Below, one piece after another: positions 34,053 through 41,793 of a stretch of DNA of 41,920 nucleotides. Origin of the DNA: a virus; IMG/VR virus record IMGVR_UViG_3300042261_000217, positions 1 through 41,920 of that record; one strand, 5' to 3'. The position numbers were made by a program, and so were the translations under genes. The notes under the pieces were generated by a model. The model worked only from the letters and a program-made list of their open reading frames with translations. It had not been told where the DNA came from and did no database searches. Position 1 is the first letter of the stretch, and every line of letters starts with the position of its first letter.

Positions 34053-36236
34053 ATGGCGACTCCTCAATTATCTCCTGGTGTACTAGTCAGAGAGGTTGAT
34101 TTAACTGTAGGAAGAGCTGATAATGTTTTAGATAACATTGGTGCAATTGCAGGACCTTTCCCAATTGGACCAGTTGATTATCCAATTGATATCACTACAG
34201 AGCAAGATCTTATCAATGTTTTTGGTAAGCCCATCTCAACAGATGCTCAATATGAGTACTGGATGAGTGCATCATCTTACTTATCATATGGCGGTGTTCT
34301 AAAAGTTGTAAGAACGAGCGGATCAACTTTAAACAATGCCAATGCTGGTGTAGGAATCGCTTCAACTACAAGTCTAAAGATTGATAACTACGATGATTAT
34401 ACCAATAATCATTCCGAAGCAACAGACTTTACATATGCAGCAAAGAACCCTGGTAGTTGGGCAAATAGTTTAAAGGTTTGCTTTATTGATGATCTTGCAG
34501 ATCAAACTTTAGGTATTACAACTACAAGTTTAGCGGGTGTTGGTGCTACTGTTGGATATGGAGTTACTGTAGCACTTACCAGTCAGGTAATCGCTGGTTC
34601 TGGAAGCACATCAGTATTTTCTGGTTACCTAAAAGGTATTATTACTGGTGTTACAACAGATGCAACAAACAGTAATAGCACCATCGATGTAAAAATTGTT
34701 TCAAGAGTTTCTACTGCAGGAACTGAAACAAAGATTGATTATGCAGAAGGAACTACAACTGGAGCTTTTGCTGCATCTAACGCAGTTAAGTTCATTAACA
34801 GTTCTGGAACACAAACTGGATCAGCGACTGTTGCTTCAGTTTCCGACTGGTATAACAATCAGACTCTTGGATTGACAAACACAACCATTTATTGGAAATC
34901 CATCGCACCAAAACCAACTTCTAATAGATATTCTTTAGATAGAAATGGTAAGGGTGATGGTCTTCATATTGCTATTGTTGATGACCTTGGAACAATCACT
35001 GGAAACCAAGGAACCATTATTGAAAAGCACTTAGGTCTCTCAAAGGCACTTGATTCGGTTTCTGCAGTCAACTCACCACAAAAAATTTGGTACAAACAGT
35101 ATCTTGCAGATTTCTCTGGTCAGATTTATGCCGGAAACAATCCATCAAGTGCTGCAGATTCCTATTGGGGTACAACACCAAGAGCAACTGGTTTCTCTAC
35201 TGCATTTACCACATATACAACTGCACAAGGTCTATGGGGACAAAATGCTCAAGATGTAAACTTCAGTGCAATTGGAAATAAAACATACACCTTCGGCGGT
35301 GGTGTTGATTATTCTGCTGCTGGTGGAATGAAGGCAACCTTAGGAGATTTGATCACTTCATATGGTCTGTTCTCTAATAAGGATGAAGTTCAAGTCGATT
35401 ATTTGATTATGGGTCCCGGTTTAACTGCAGAATCAGATTCTCAGGCAAAAGCAAATTATCTAATTTCAGTTGCTGGAGATAGAAAAGACTGTGTTGCTGT
35501 TATCGGTCCACACAGAGCAAATCTGATTGGTCTCACAAATACAACAACTCAAACTTCAAATCTAATCAAATACTTTAGTCCACTTTCTTCTTCATCATAC
35601 GCAGTATTTGATAGTGGTTACAAGTATACCTATGATAGATTCAACAATAAATTTGTTTACATTCCTTGTAACGCTGATGTTGCTGGATTGATGACAAGAA
35701 CAAACATTGTTGCATATCCTTGGTTCTCACCTGCAGGTCAACAACGTGGAATTCTAAACAATGCTATCAAACTTGCATACAATCCAAGCAAAGCACAAAG
35801 AGATCAACTCTATCCGTTAAGAATCAACTCGATTGTTACTCAACCTGGAGTTGGAACTCTTCTGTTTGGTGATAAGACAGCACTTTCTTATGCATCAGCA
35901 TTCGACAGAATTAACGTTCGTCGCTTGTTCCTCACAATCGAGCAAGCACTTCAGAGAGCTGCCGAAGCACAACTGTTTGAACTGAATGATGAACTGACAA
36001 GAGCAAACTTTAAGAACATTGTTGAACCATACCTCCGCGATGTTCAGGCAAAGAGAGGACTCTATGGATTCCTAGTTGTTTGCGATACTTCAAATAACAC
36101 TCCTGATGTGATTGATAATAATGAATTTAGAGCTGACATTTATCTGAAGCCTACTAAGTCCATCAACTATGTAACTCTGACATTTGTTGCTACGAGAACT
36201 GGTATCTCGTTTGAAGAAGTAGCAGGTACAGTTTGA
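34053..36236 (+). CDS. 18: gp18 tail sheath protein
   Basis: At 727 residues it is longer than T4 gp18 (659). The N-terminus (QLSPGVLVREVDLTVGRADN, then GAIAGPFPIGPVDYPI and EYWMSASSYLSYGGVLKVVR) and the C-terminal third (NIVAYPWFSPAGQQRGILNN, RINVRRLFLTIEQALQRAAE, FVATRTGISFEEVAGTV) are strongly conserved sheath sequences. The C-terminal domain forms the inner, tube-facing part that keeps the helical sheath together. The middle (about residues 90-290) is a variable, Thr/Ser/Gly-rich outer domain. It includes an SSGTQTGSATV segment reminiscent of the TSGA-type modules in the baseplate proteins. Its own late promoter precedes it, as expected for a high-copy protein. Confidence 0.95.
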   Translation: MATPQLSPGVLVREVDLTVGRADNVLDNIGAIAGPFPIGPVDYPIDITTEQDLINVFGKPISTDAQYEYWMSASSYLSYGGVLKVVRTSGSTLNNANAGVGIASTTSLKIDNYDDYTNNHSEATDFTYAAKNPGSWANSLKVCFIDDLADQTLGITTTSLAGVGATVGYGVTVALTSQVIAGSGSTSVFSGYLKGIITGVTTDATNSNSTIDVKIVSRVSTAGTETKIDYAEGTTTGAFAASNAVKFINSSGTQTGSATVASVSDWYNNQTLGLTNTTIYWKSIAPKPTSNRYSLDRNGKGDGLHIAIVDDLGTITGNQGTIIEKHLGLSKALDSVSAVNSPQKIWYKQYLADFSGQIYAGNNPSSAADSYWGTTPRATGFSTAFTTYTTAQGLWGQNAQDVNFSAIGNKTYTFGGGVDYSAAGGMKATLGDLITSYGLFSNKDEVQVDYLIMGPGLTAESDSQAKANYLISVAGDRKDCVAVIGPHRANLIGLTNTTTQTSNLIKYFSPLSSSSYAVFDSGYKYTYDRFNNKFVYIPCNADVAGLMTRTNIVAYPWFSPAGQQRGILNNAIKLAYNPSKAQRDQLYPLRINSIVTQPGVGTLLFGDKTALSYASAFDRINVRRLFLTIEQALQRAAEAQLFELNDELTRANFKNIVEPYLRDVQAKRGLYGFLVVCDTSNNTPDVIDNNEFRADIYLKPTKSINYVTLTFVATRTGISFEEVAGTV

Positions 36237-36245
36237 TAATCATTA

Positions 36246-36253
36246 TCTAAATA
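36246..36253 (+). promoter_or_regulatory. Late promoter of gp19 (TCTAAATA)
   Basis: CTAAATA-type late octamer 19 bases before the tail tube start, ten bases after the gp18 stop. Confidence 0.5.
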
Positions 36254-36257
36254 CCAA

Positions 36258-36264
36258 AAGGAGG
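36258..36264 (+). promoter_or_regulatory. Strong ribosome binding site (AAGGAGG) of gp19
   Basis: AAGGAGG lies eight bases before ATG 36273. It is the strongest Shine-Dalgarno sequence noticed in the window and fits the high demand for tube protein. Confidence 0.8.
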
Positions 36265-36272
36265 ACCTAAAA

Positions 36273-36842
36273 ATGGCACATTCGATTCAAGATTTTAAAA
36301 CAGCACTCAAAGGGGGCGGTGCTCGCCCCAATCTATTTGAAGTTGTTCTAACTGATTTTCCAGGTGGAGCAGAATTTGATGCTACTGAATTTTCTGTACT
36401 ATGTAAGGCAGCAAACCTACCAGCATCAAACATTGCTTCAATTGATGTTCCTTTTAGAGGAAGAGTTTTTAAAGTAGCAGGTGATCGTACCTTTGATACT
36501 TGGTCAATCACCGTTATTAACGATGAGGACTTTAAGATCAGAACTGCAATGGAAGCTTGGATGCAGTATGTTGGACAGTATGCAGACGGAAGTGGTGCAA
36601 CTGATCCTAACGATTATATGAGAGATGTTCTCGTTAAGCAATTAAAGAGACTTCCAAGTGTAGTTGGTGGAAACAATGCAGTTGGTGCTGGACTAGAAGT
36701 TGCTAAGCAATACAAGTTCTATAGCATTTTTCCAACTAATATTTCTGCAATTGATCTTTCATATGATACTGCAGATACAATTGAAGAATTCACTGTAGAA
36801 TTCCAAGTTCAATACTGGACTCCATATACAGGCGAAAACTGA
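36273..36842 (+). CDS. 19: gp19 tail tube protein
   Basis: At 189 residues it compares with 163 in T4 gp19. The sequence shows the tube-protein pattern: RPNLFEVVLTDFPGG at the start, FSVLCKAANLPASNIASIDV, then FRGRVFKVAGDRTFDTWSIT, VINDEDFKIRTAMEAWMQYV and IEEFTVEFQVQYW at the end. Hexameric rings stack to form the inner tube through which DNA passes. It follows gp18 with a short gap holding a late promoter and a strong ribosome binding site. No insertions or breaks were seen. Confidence 0.95.
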   Translation: MAHSIQDFKTALKGGGARPNLFEVVLTDFPGGAEFDATEFSVLCKAANLPASNIASIDVPFRGRVFKVAGDRTFDTWSITVINDEDFKIRTAMEAWMQYVGQYADGSGATDPNDYMRDVLVKQLKRLPSVVGGNNAVGAGLEVAKQYKFYSIFPTNISAIDLSYDTADTIEEFTVEFQVQYWTPYTGEN

Positions 36843-36845
36843 TAT

Positions 36846-36853
36846 AATAAATA
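36846..36853 (+). promoter_or_regulatory. Late promoter of gp20 (AATAAATA)
   Basis: Seven of eight bases match the late octamer. It begins four bases after the gp19 stop and lies 29 bases before the portal start. Confidence 0.6.
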
Positions 36854-36872
36854 GTCTAAAGATCAAAGACTA
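36852..36872 (+). other. Leader hairpin between gp19 and gp20
   Basis: TAGTCT (36852-36857) pairs with AGACTA (36867-36872) around a nine-base loop. It lies at or just after the late promoter and ten bases before the portal start. It lacks a T-run. It may shape the 5' leader of gp20 mRNA or form the 3' end of processed gp19 mRNA. Confidence 0.4.
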
Positions 36873-36882
36873 AAAATAAATT

Positions 36883-38571
36883 ATGGCAAAGTTGTTTGGA
36901 TTCTCTATAGAGGATAACGAACCAGTATCTCCAGGTGTAGTATCTCCCGTCCCACAAAACAGTGAGGACGGGAGTGATTTTTATCTGTCTAGTGGTTTTT
37001 TTGGTTCTTATGTAGACATTGAAGGTGTTTATAGAACTGAATTTGATCTAATCAAAAGATATCGTGAGATGGCACTTCATCCAGAGTGCGATAGTGCTAT
37101 CGAAGATATTGTTAACGAAGCAATCGTAAGCGACACGAACGATAGTCCGGTGTCAATTGAACTATCAAATCTTAATGCAAGTGATGGTATTAAGAAAAGA
37201 ATTAGAGAAGAATTTAAACATATTTTAGAACTTTTGGATTTTGATAGAAAATCCCACGAAATTTATAGAAACTGGTACGTTGATGGTAGATTATATTACC
37301 ATAAAGTAATTGATCTAAAAAATCCTCACGAGGGTATTCAAGAACTTCGTTATATTGACGCAATGAAAATGCGTTATGTTCGTCAACAAAAACAGACAGA
37401 AAAAGATAAGAAAATTTATAGATTGGCGAATGTAAATATTGATGATCCAATGTCTTATGAATTTCCAGAAATTGAAGAGTATTATATTTACAATCCCAAA
37501 ATGACATATCCAACTACCAACCCGTCTTCTATGGGCGGTACTGGTGGGATTAAATTTTCAAAAGATTCTATCACTTATTGCACATCTGGACTCGTAGATA
37601 GGAATAAAGGTTCAACTCTTTCTTATCTACATAAAGCAATTAAGTCTCTCAATCAACTTCGTATGATTGAAGATAGTCTCGTTATCTATAGACTGTCTCG
37701 TGCCCCAGAAAGAAGAATTTTTTATATTGACGTTGGCAATCTTCCAAAAGTAAAAGCAGAGCAATATCTCCGCGATGTAATGATGCGTTATAGAAACAAA
37801 ATGGTCTATGATGCAAACACTGGAGAGATTCGTGATGATAAAAAGTTTATGGCAATGCTTGAAGACTTTTGGCTTCCAAGAAGAGAAGGTGGTAGAGGAA
37901 CTGAAATCTCGACTCTTCCTGGTGGACAAAACCTTGGAGAAATTACAGATATTGAATATTTTAAAAAGAAACTCTATCGTTCTCTAAATGTTCCTCCTTC
38001 AAGAATGGATGGAGAAGGTGGTTTCAATCTAGGACGTTCTTCAGAAATTCTTCGTGATGAAGTTAAGTTTAGCAAATTTGTTGCTCGTTTAAGAAAAAGA
38101 TTTTCTTATATGTTCAATGATATGCTTAAGACTCAACTGATTCTTAAAAATATTATCACTCCAGAAGATTGGAGTGATATGGAAGAACATATTCAATATG
38201 ACTTTTTATATGACAATCATTTTGCTGAACTTAAAGATGCAGAATTGTTAAATGAAAGATTGAATATGGTTCAAATTGCAGAACCATATGTTGGTAAGTA
38301 TTTTTCTCAAGATTATCTAAGGAGAAAAATACTTCGTCAGACTGATGAAGAAATCTTAGAACAAGATAAGATTATGAAGAAAGAAATCAAGGACGGAATT
38401 ATTCCAGATCCTAATGCACCAGTTGATCCTGCAACCGGTATGCCTTTAGGTCCAGAAACCGCAGGAATGGATTTGGGGCAACCAGTAATGGAACCAAACA
38501 TTGATGCTCAAGGTGCAGCAACAGAAGCAGATGGAAGAGCAGTAGAGATGCCCAAGGGTGGGGAAATATAA
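36883..38571 (+). CDS. 20: gp20 portal protein
   Basis: At 562 residues it is near T4 gp20 (524). Conserved portal blocks are clear: EFDLIKRYREMALHPECDSA near the start, AIEDIVNEAIV, then IRSLNQLRMIEDSLVIYRLS-type and RAPERRIFYIDVGNLPKVKA, the YLRDVMMRYRNKMVYDANTG region and LPGGQNLGEITDIEYFKKKL. The last two lie in the area used for cyanophage g20 diversity surveys. Twelve copies form the vertex channel that nucleates prohead assembly and docks gp17. The C-terminus has a Pro/Gly/Ala-rich acidic tail (about residues 505-562). Its TAA lies inside the late promoter of the next gene. Confidence 0.96.
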   Translation: MAKLFGFSIEDNEPVSPGVVSPVPQNSEDGSDFYLSSGFFGSYVDIEGVYRTEFDLIKRYREMALHPECDSAIEDIVNEAIVSDTNDSPVSIELSNLNASDGIKKRIREEFKHILELLDFDRKSHEIYRNWYVDGRLYYHKVIDLKNPHEGIQELRYIDAMKMRYVRQQKQTEKDKKIYRLANVNIDDPMSYEFPEIEEYYIYNPKMTYPTTNPSSMGGTGGIKFSKDSITYCTSGLVDRNKGSTLSYLHKAIKSLNQLRMIEDSLVIYRLSRAPERRIFYIDVGNLPKVKAEQYLRDVMMRYRNKMVYDANTGEIRDDKKFMAMLEDFWLPRREGGRGTEISTLPGGQNLGEITDIEYFKKKLYRSLNVPPSRMDGEGGFNLGRSSEILRDEVKFSKFVARLRKRFSYMFNDMLKTQLILKNIITPEDWSDMEEHIQYDFLYDNHFAELKDAELLNERLNMVQIAEPYVGKYFSQDYLRRKILRQTDEEILEQDKIMKKEIKDGIIPDPNAPVDPATGMPLGPETAGMDLGQPVMEPNIDAQGAATEADGRAVEMPKGGEI

Positions 38572-38574
38572 ATA
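38567..38574 (+). promoter_or_regulatory. Late promoter after gp20 (TATAAATA)
   Basis: Perfect late consensus containing the gp20 stop TAA (38569-38571), 27 bases before ATG 38602. Confidence 0.75.
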
Positions 38575-38601
38575 AAAACGATTAACTATTGGTATTAAAA
38601 A

Positions 38602-38769
38602 ATGGATGATCTTCTAGATATGATTGTTGCTGACGAATCACCATCATCAGTGAGCGATAAAATTAAAGAACTTTTATTTGCAAAATCTGCAGAAAAAATT
38701 GATGCGTTTCGTCCATCAGTAGCAACAACAATGTTTGATCAAGATGAAGATACTAGTGAGGATGAGTAA
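38602..38769 (+). CDS. Small acidic protein, candidate prohead core component (55 aa)
   Basis: Fifty-five residues from ATG 38602 to TAA 38767-38769. The chain has a helical segment (VSDKIKELLFAKSAEKIDAF), then RPSVATTMFDQ, and an acidic tail (DEDTSEDE). It lies between portal and prohead protease genes, where T4 has the small core proteins gp67 and gp68. The I-K-x-L-L-x-x-K-x-x-E-x-I-x-x-x-R/K-P-x-V-A-x-x-M/L-F pattern is, as I recall, shared with gp67-like core proteins of other T4-like phages. The assignment is therefore plausible but unproven. A perfect late promoter precedes it. Confidence 0.7.
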   Translation: MDDLLDMIVADESPSSVSDKIKELLFAKSAEKIDAFRPSVATTMFDQDEDTSEDE

Positions 38770-38785
38770 TACTCAAAAGAAAAGT

Positions 38786-38793
38786 AATAAATA
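38786..38793 (+). promoter_or_regulatory. Late-promoter-like octamer abutting a start codon (AATAAATA)
   Basis: The octamer ends directly before ATG 38794, so a transcript from it would start inside the gene and lack its ATG. It is either not a promoter or would serve only downstream genes. Confidence 0.2.
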
Positions 38794-39537
38794 ATGTCCG
38801 ATTTATCTGAGTTCTTTAACGCAATTGCTGAAGCAAAGAGTTTTCAAAAACAGGAGATGGATGCTCTTGTTGGAAATTCTTTTGAAGAACTTTTTGTAGA
38901 GAAACTAATACCAAAACCAAAAAAGAAAAAAGAACAAGAAATCAAAGAAGAACCAAAAGAAAAGTTTATCAACGAAGGTCTTCTAAACATTCTTCCACAA
39001 GAAAAGACACCAGACCCACTTACTCCACTCAATCAAAACTATGCAACACTTGAAGATTTACAGAATCATTATAAACTCTTCCTCAATCGTATTCAGCAGC
39101 AACTTTCCACAATAGGTGGGGGTGGTGAAACTCGTCTTGAGTTTTTAGATGATGTTGATAGAAATACTGCAAAGACCGATAATTATTTTCTCAAATATAA
39201 TGCGTCTCTGAATAAATGGGTAGGAGATCCTGCTGATGGTGTTGGTATTACAAGTATTGTATCCATCACAGGAGTTACTACATATTATCAGGCAACAGAT
39301 ACTGATGATTATATTGGAGTAAATGCAAGTGTTCCTGTAACAATAGTTCTTCCAACATCTCCAAGTATAGGCAAAAAAATCATCGTCAAAGATGAGGGAA
39401 ATAATATATCTACATATAGTATTACAGTTCAGGCAGGTATTGGTAAAAGTGTTGAAAACGATACTTCGGTGATTATGAATATCAATCACCAATCCCTAAC
39501 TTATTTTTATAACAATTCCAACTGGTTTTTAATTTAA
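38794..39537 (+). CDS. Virion structural / fibre-associated protein (247 aa)
   Basis: The N-terminal ~100 residues are helical and charged (MSDLSEFFNAIAEAKSFQKQ, a KPKKKKEQEIKEEPKEK linker, then YATLEDLQNHYKLFLNRIQQ). A Gly stretch (about residue 108-112) leads into RLEFLDDVDRN and FLKYNASLNKWVGD, a motif I recall in T4-like cyanophage fibre and structural proteins. The C-terminal ~90 residues are beta-rich (PVTIVLPTSPSIGKKIIVKD, SYSITVQAG-type, SLTYFYNNSNWFLI), like a small fibre-tip or capsid-decoration domain. It is likely a virion protein; the exact location is unknown. It ends one base before the next gene, and the three genes up to gp21 probably form a unit. Confidence 0.72.
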   Translation: MSDLSEFFNAIAEAKSFQKQEMDALVGNSFEELFVEKLIPKPKKKKEQEIKEEPKEKFINEGLLNILPQEKTPDPLTPLNQNYATLEDLQNHYKLFLNRIQQQLSTIGGGGETRLEFLDDVDRNTAKTDNYFLKYNASLNKWVGDPADGVGITSIVSITGVTTYYQATDTDDYIGVNASVPVTIVLPTSPSIGKKIIVKDEGNNISTYSITVQAGIGKSVENDTSVIMNINHQSLTYFYNNSNWFLI

Positions 39538-39538
39538 T

Positions 39539-41197
39539 ATGTCTTATAATCCTTTTCCCCAACCAGCAGATGTAGTTGTTCTTACAGGTATAGGAACTTC
39601 TGCAGTAAGTTTTTCCAATCCATTTCCAGTATCTCTTGGAAGTTCAAGTATTACTATTAATGGAGATATTACTATTCCTGGAATAGTATCTGTTACAAGT
39701 TCTCCTGATAATCCAATTCATAATCACATCGTTGAAGTTGGAACAGGTGGAACATTAACAACTCCATATCTTCCAGTTGGTATTTCTACATTATTGAATA
39801 CTGTAACGATTGGAAATACAGTATCAATCTCCAATACATCTTTTTATGTAACTGGTGTTGGTTCTACTGTTAATATTCAAGGAACAGTGGGTATTGGAAC
39901 CACTGGACAAGTATCAATCAATGTTAATAATGCACCAGTAAGTAATGCAAATCCACTTCCAGTATCTCTTGGAAGTTCTAGTATTAATGCAACTTTTAGC
40001 GGAGTATCAACAGTATCATTAGCAAATAATTTCCAATTAGATTTATTTGGTAGATTAAAAGTATCACAACCATACACAATTTTTGATAATGTAAATCGTT
40101 ACGAACTTGATGGACAATTTAGTGATGTCATTCTCGGTGCAGGTTCTTCCGTAGGAATCATAACCGCACAAAGCACTTCAACACTGGGAATCGGAACAAC
40201 TGCAGGATGCTCTGTGATTCGTGAAACAAAAAAAGTATTTTCATATCAACCAGGAAAAGCATTACAAGTTCTTCAGACATTTGTTTTTAGTCCCGCAAAA
40301 GCAAATCTGGTTCAAAGAGCAGGATATGCATCATCCGAAAATGGTGTGATGATTGAACTCAATGGGTCTCAAATTAATATTATCAAAAGAACTGCAATTT
40401 CTGGAGTAGGAACAACTGTTACGGTTCCTCAATCACAATGGAATGTGGATAAACTAGATGGAACTGGTGTAAGTGGTGTTAATTTGGATTTATCAAAAGC
40501 ACAAATTCTTTTCACTGAGTATGAGTGGTTGGGTGTTGGTGCGGTAAGAGTTGGATTTATTAATGCAAACGGAAACGCACAAATTGCACACATCTTCAAT
40601 CACGCAAACACTCTTGATAGTGTTTATATGACGACTGCAACACTTCCTTGTCGTTATGAGATTCTAAACACTGGAATCACAACATCTGCATCAACGATGA
40701 AACAGATTTGTATATCAGTTCAATCCAATGGTGGTTATGAAAAGAAAGTTGCAGAAAGTGTTGCAAGAATGACTACAACGACTAATGTAGCAACATCATT
40801 TGAACCATTAGTCAGCATTCGTCTTGCACCAGGAAGAGAAGATGCAGTTGTTCTTCTTAAACAATATGCGGTTCTTCCAACATCTGCGGATAGTTTTGAA
40901 ATTGCGGTTATTAAAAACGCAACTTTGACTGATGCGTCTTGGACTGCAACAAGTTCTTCAAATGTTCAACAAGACACGAGTGCTACATCACTAACTGGTG
41001 GAACTATTATGATGCAGGATTATACAGTTGCAACAAATCAATCAAGTATTCGCACGATGCAAGACATTGAATACAACTGGGATTTGCAACTTGGAAGAAC
41101 GCAAGCAAAGGTGAGTGATACTTATACTCTTGCAGCAAGAGTGTTGAGTGGAACGGGAGATATTATCGGTGCTTTGAGTTTCTTTGATCTAACTTAA
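39539..41197 (+). CDS. Virion structural protein (552 aa) with repeated N-terminus
   Basis: The first ~165 residues are Gly/Thr/Ser/Val-rich and repetitive. PFPVSLGSSSI (about residues 29-39) returns as PLPVSLGSSSI (about residues 140-150), between GVGSTVNIQGTVGIGTTGQV-type segments that could form a beta-helical shaft. From about residue 166 (LDLFGRLKVSQPYTIFDNVN) a long globular domain follows (FSYQPGKALQVLQTFVFSPA, EWLGVGAVRVGFINANG, LAPGREDAVVLLKQYAVLPT, ending SFFDLT). I recall similar domains in marine phage structural proteins. The layout suggests a fibre or decoration protein with a slender base and a large head. No enzyme motif was seen. Confidence 0.72.
   Translation: MSYNPFPQPADVVVLTGIGTSAVSFSNPFPVSLGSSSITINGDITIPGIVSVTSSPDNPIHNHIVEVGTGGTLTTPYLPVGISTLLNTVTIGNTVSISNTSFYVTGVGSTVNIQGTVGIGTTGQVSINVNNAPVSNANPLPVSLGSSSINATFSGVSTVSLANNFQLDLFGRLKVSQPYTIFDNVNRYELDGQFSDVILGAGSSVGIITAQSTSTLGIGTTAGCSVIRETKKVFSYQPGKALQVLQTFVFSPAKANLVQRAGYASSENGVMIELNGSQINIIKRTAISGVGTTVTVPQSQWNVDKLDGTGVSGVNLDLSKAQILFTEYEWLGVGAVRVGFINANGNAQIAHIFNHANTLDSVYMTTATLPCRYEILNTGITTSASTMKQICISVQSNGGYEKKVAESVARMTTTTNVATSFEPLVSIRLAPGREDAVVLLKQYAVLPTSADSFEIAVIKNATLTDASWTATSSSNVQQDTSATSLTGGTIMMQDYTVATNQSSIRTMQDIEYNWDLQLGRTQAKVSDTYTLAARVLSGTGDIIGALSFFDLT
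39617..39653 (+). repeat. Direct repeat copy 1 (37 bp) in structural gene
   Basis: Copy 1 encodes NPFPVSLGSSSI. It matches 39950-39986 at 35 of 37 bases by hand alignment, 333 bases apart, so in the same frame. Confidence 0.8.
39950..39986 (+). repeat. Direct repeat copy 2 (37 bp) in structural gene
   Basis: Copy 2 encodes NPLPVSLGSSSI. The two differences from copy 1 change Phe to Leu or are silent. The near-identity at DNA level suggests recent duplication or recombination within the gene. Confidence 0.8.
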
Positions 41198-41203
41198 TTA
41201 AAT

Positions 41204-41211
41204 AATAAATA
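41204..41211 (+). promoter_or_regulatory. Late promoter before the 185-aa gene (AATAAATA)
   Basis: Seven of eight bases match the late octamer, seven bases after the upstream stop and 23 before ATG 41235. Confidence 0.5.
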
Positions 41212-41234
41212 ACTAAAAGTGTATTATTAAAATA

Positions 41235-41792
41235 ATGGCTCATAGACCGGTTGGGGCAGGATCCTCATTTACATTTACTGCTGGAGCTGCATCGACATCT
41301 TCAGCATTTTCAGTTAGATCAAGTGTTTTGAGAATTGTTTCTGTAGGAGGCGCTTCTCACGTTGCAATTGGAACAAATCCAGCAGCAACGACAACAGATT
41401 ATTATATTCCTTCTGGAGGAACTGCAACCCTTGGACTGACTAAAGCATCAAATAGAGTTGTTGGTATAACAACGGGAACTACTACTGTTGTTACAGTTCC
41501 AGAAGGAACACAAGTTCCATTTAGTGCCGGCGATTATGTTTCTTTATCAGTAACTGGTCAATCGTATTATGACTTTACTCATCAGGAAGTATTATCCGTA
41601 AATACTACTGCAGACTATGATGGATATTTTTCAACAAAAATGACTGTTAATTACAATTCAAGTGGAATTGTAACAGCATTCTCTGCGGCAGATGCAACTA
41701 TAATTAATTCTCATAAAATTTCTGCAATTGGTGCAGCTGGTGGGGCTGGGGTCATTCATTTCCAACAAGTTCAAATCTCAGGAGACGCTTAA
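41235..41792 (+). CDS. Small beta-rich virion protein (185 aa)
   Basis: The protein is Ala/Ser/Thr/Gly-rich (MAHRPVGAGSSFTFTAGAAS; SVLRIVSVGGASHVAIGTNP; PSGGTATLGL) and probably all-beta. The first ~75 residues look like a compact jelly-roll or decoration domain (SVGGASHVAIGTNPAATTTD, then YYIPSGGTATL), of a kind I recall in small marine-phage structural proteins. The rest (VPFSAGDYVSLSVTGQSYYD, GIVTAFSAADATIINSHKIS) includes a GD-x-V-S element like the baseplate repeats. It has a late promoter and ends one base before the gp21 start. It may be a head decoration or a fibre-tip protein; the sequence does not decide this. Confidence 0.68.
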   Translation: MAHRPVGAGSSFTFTAGAASTSSAFSVRSSVLRIVSVGGASHVAIGTNPAATTTDYYIPSGGTATLGLTKASNRVVGITTGTTTVVTVPEGTQVPFSAGDYVSLSVTGQSYYDFTHQEVLSVNTTADYDGYFSTKMTVNYNSSGIVTAFSAADATIINSHKISAIGAAGGAGVIHFQQVQISGDA

Positions 41793-41793
41793 G

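Noticed and set aside
32093-38571. Intein or group I intron in gp17 or gp20
   Set aside because: Both genes are continuous with all expected motifs in order and near-normal length.
39145-39492. 115-residue minus-strand reading frame
   Set aside because: It is opposite the 247-residue structural gene and is rich in Ile, Asn and Cys, as expected for an AT-rich antisense frame.
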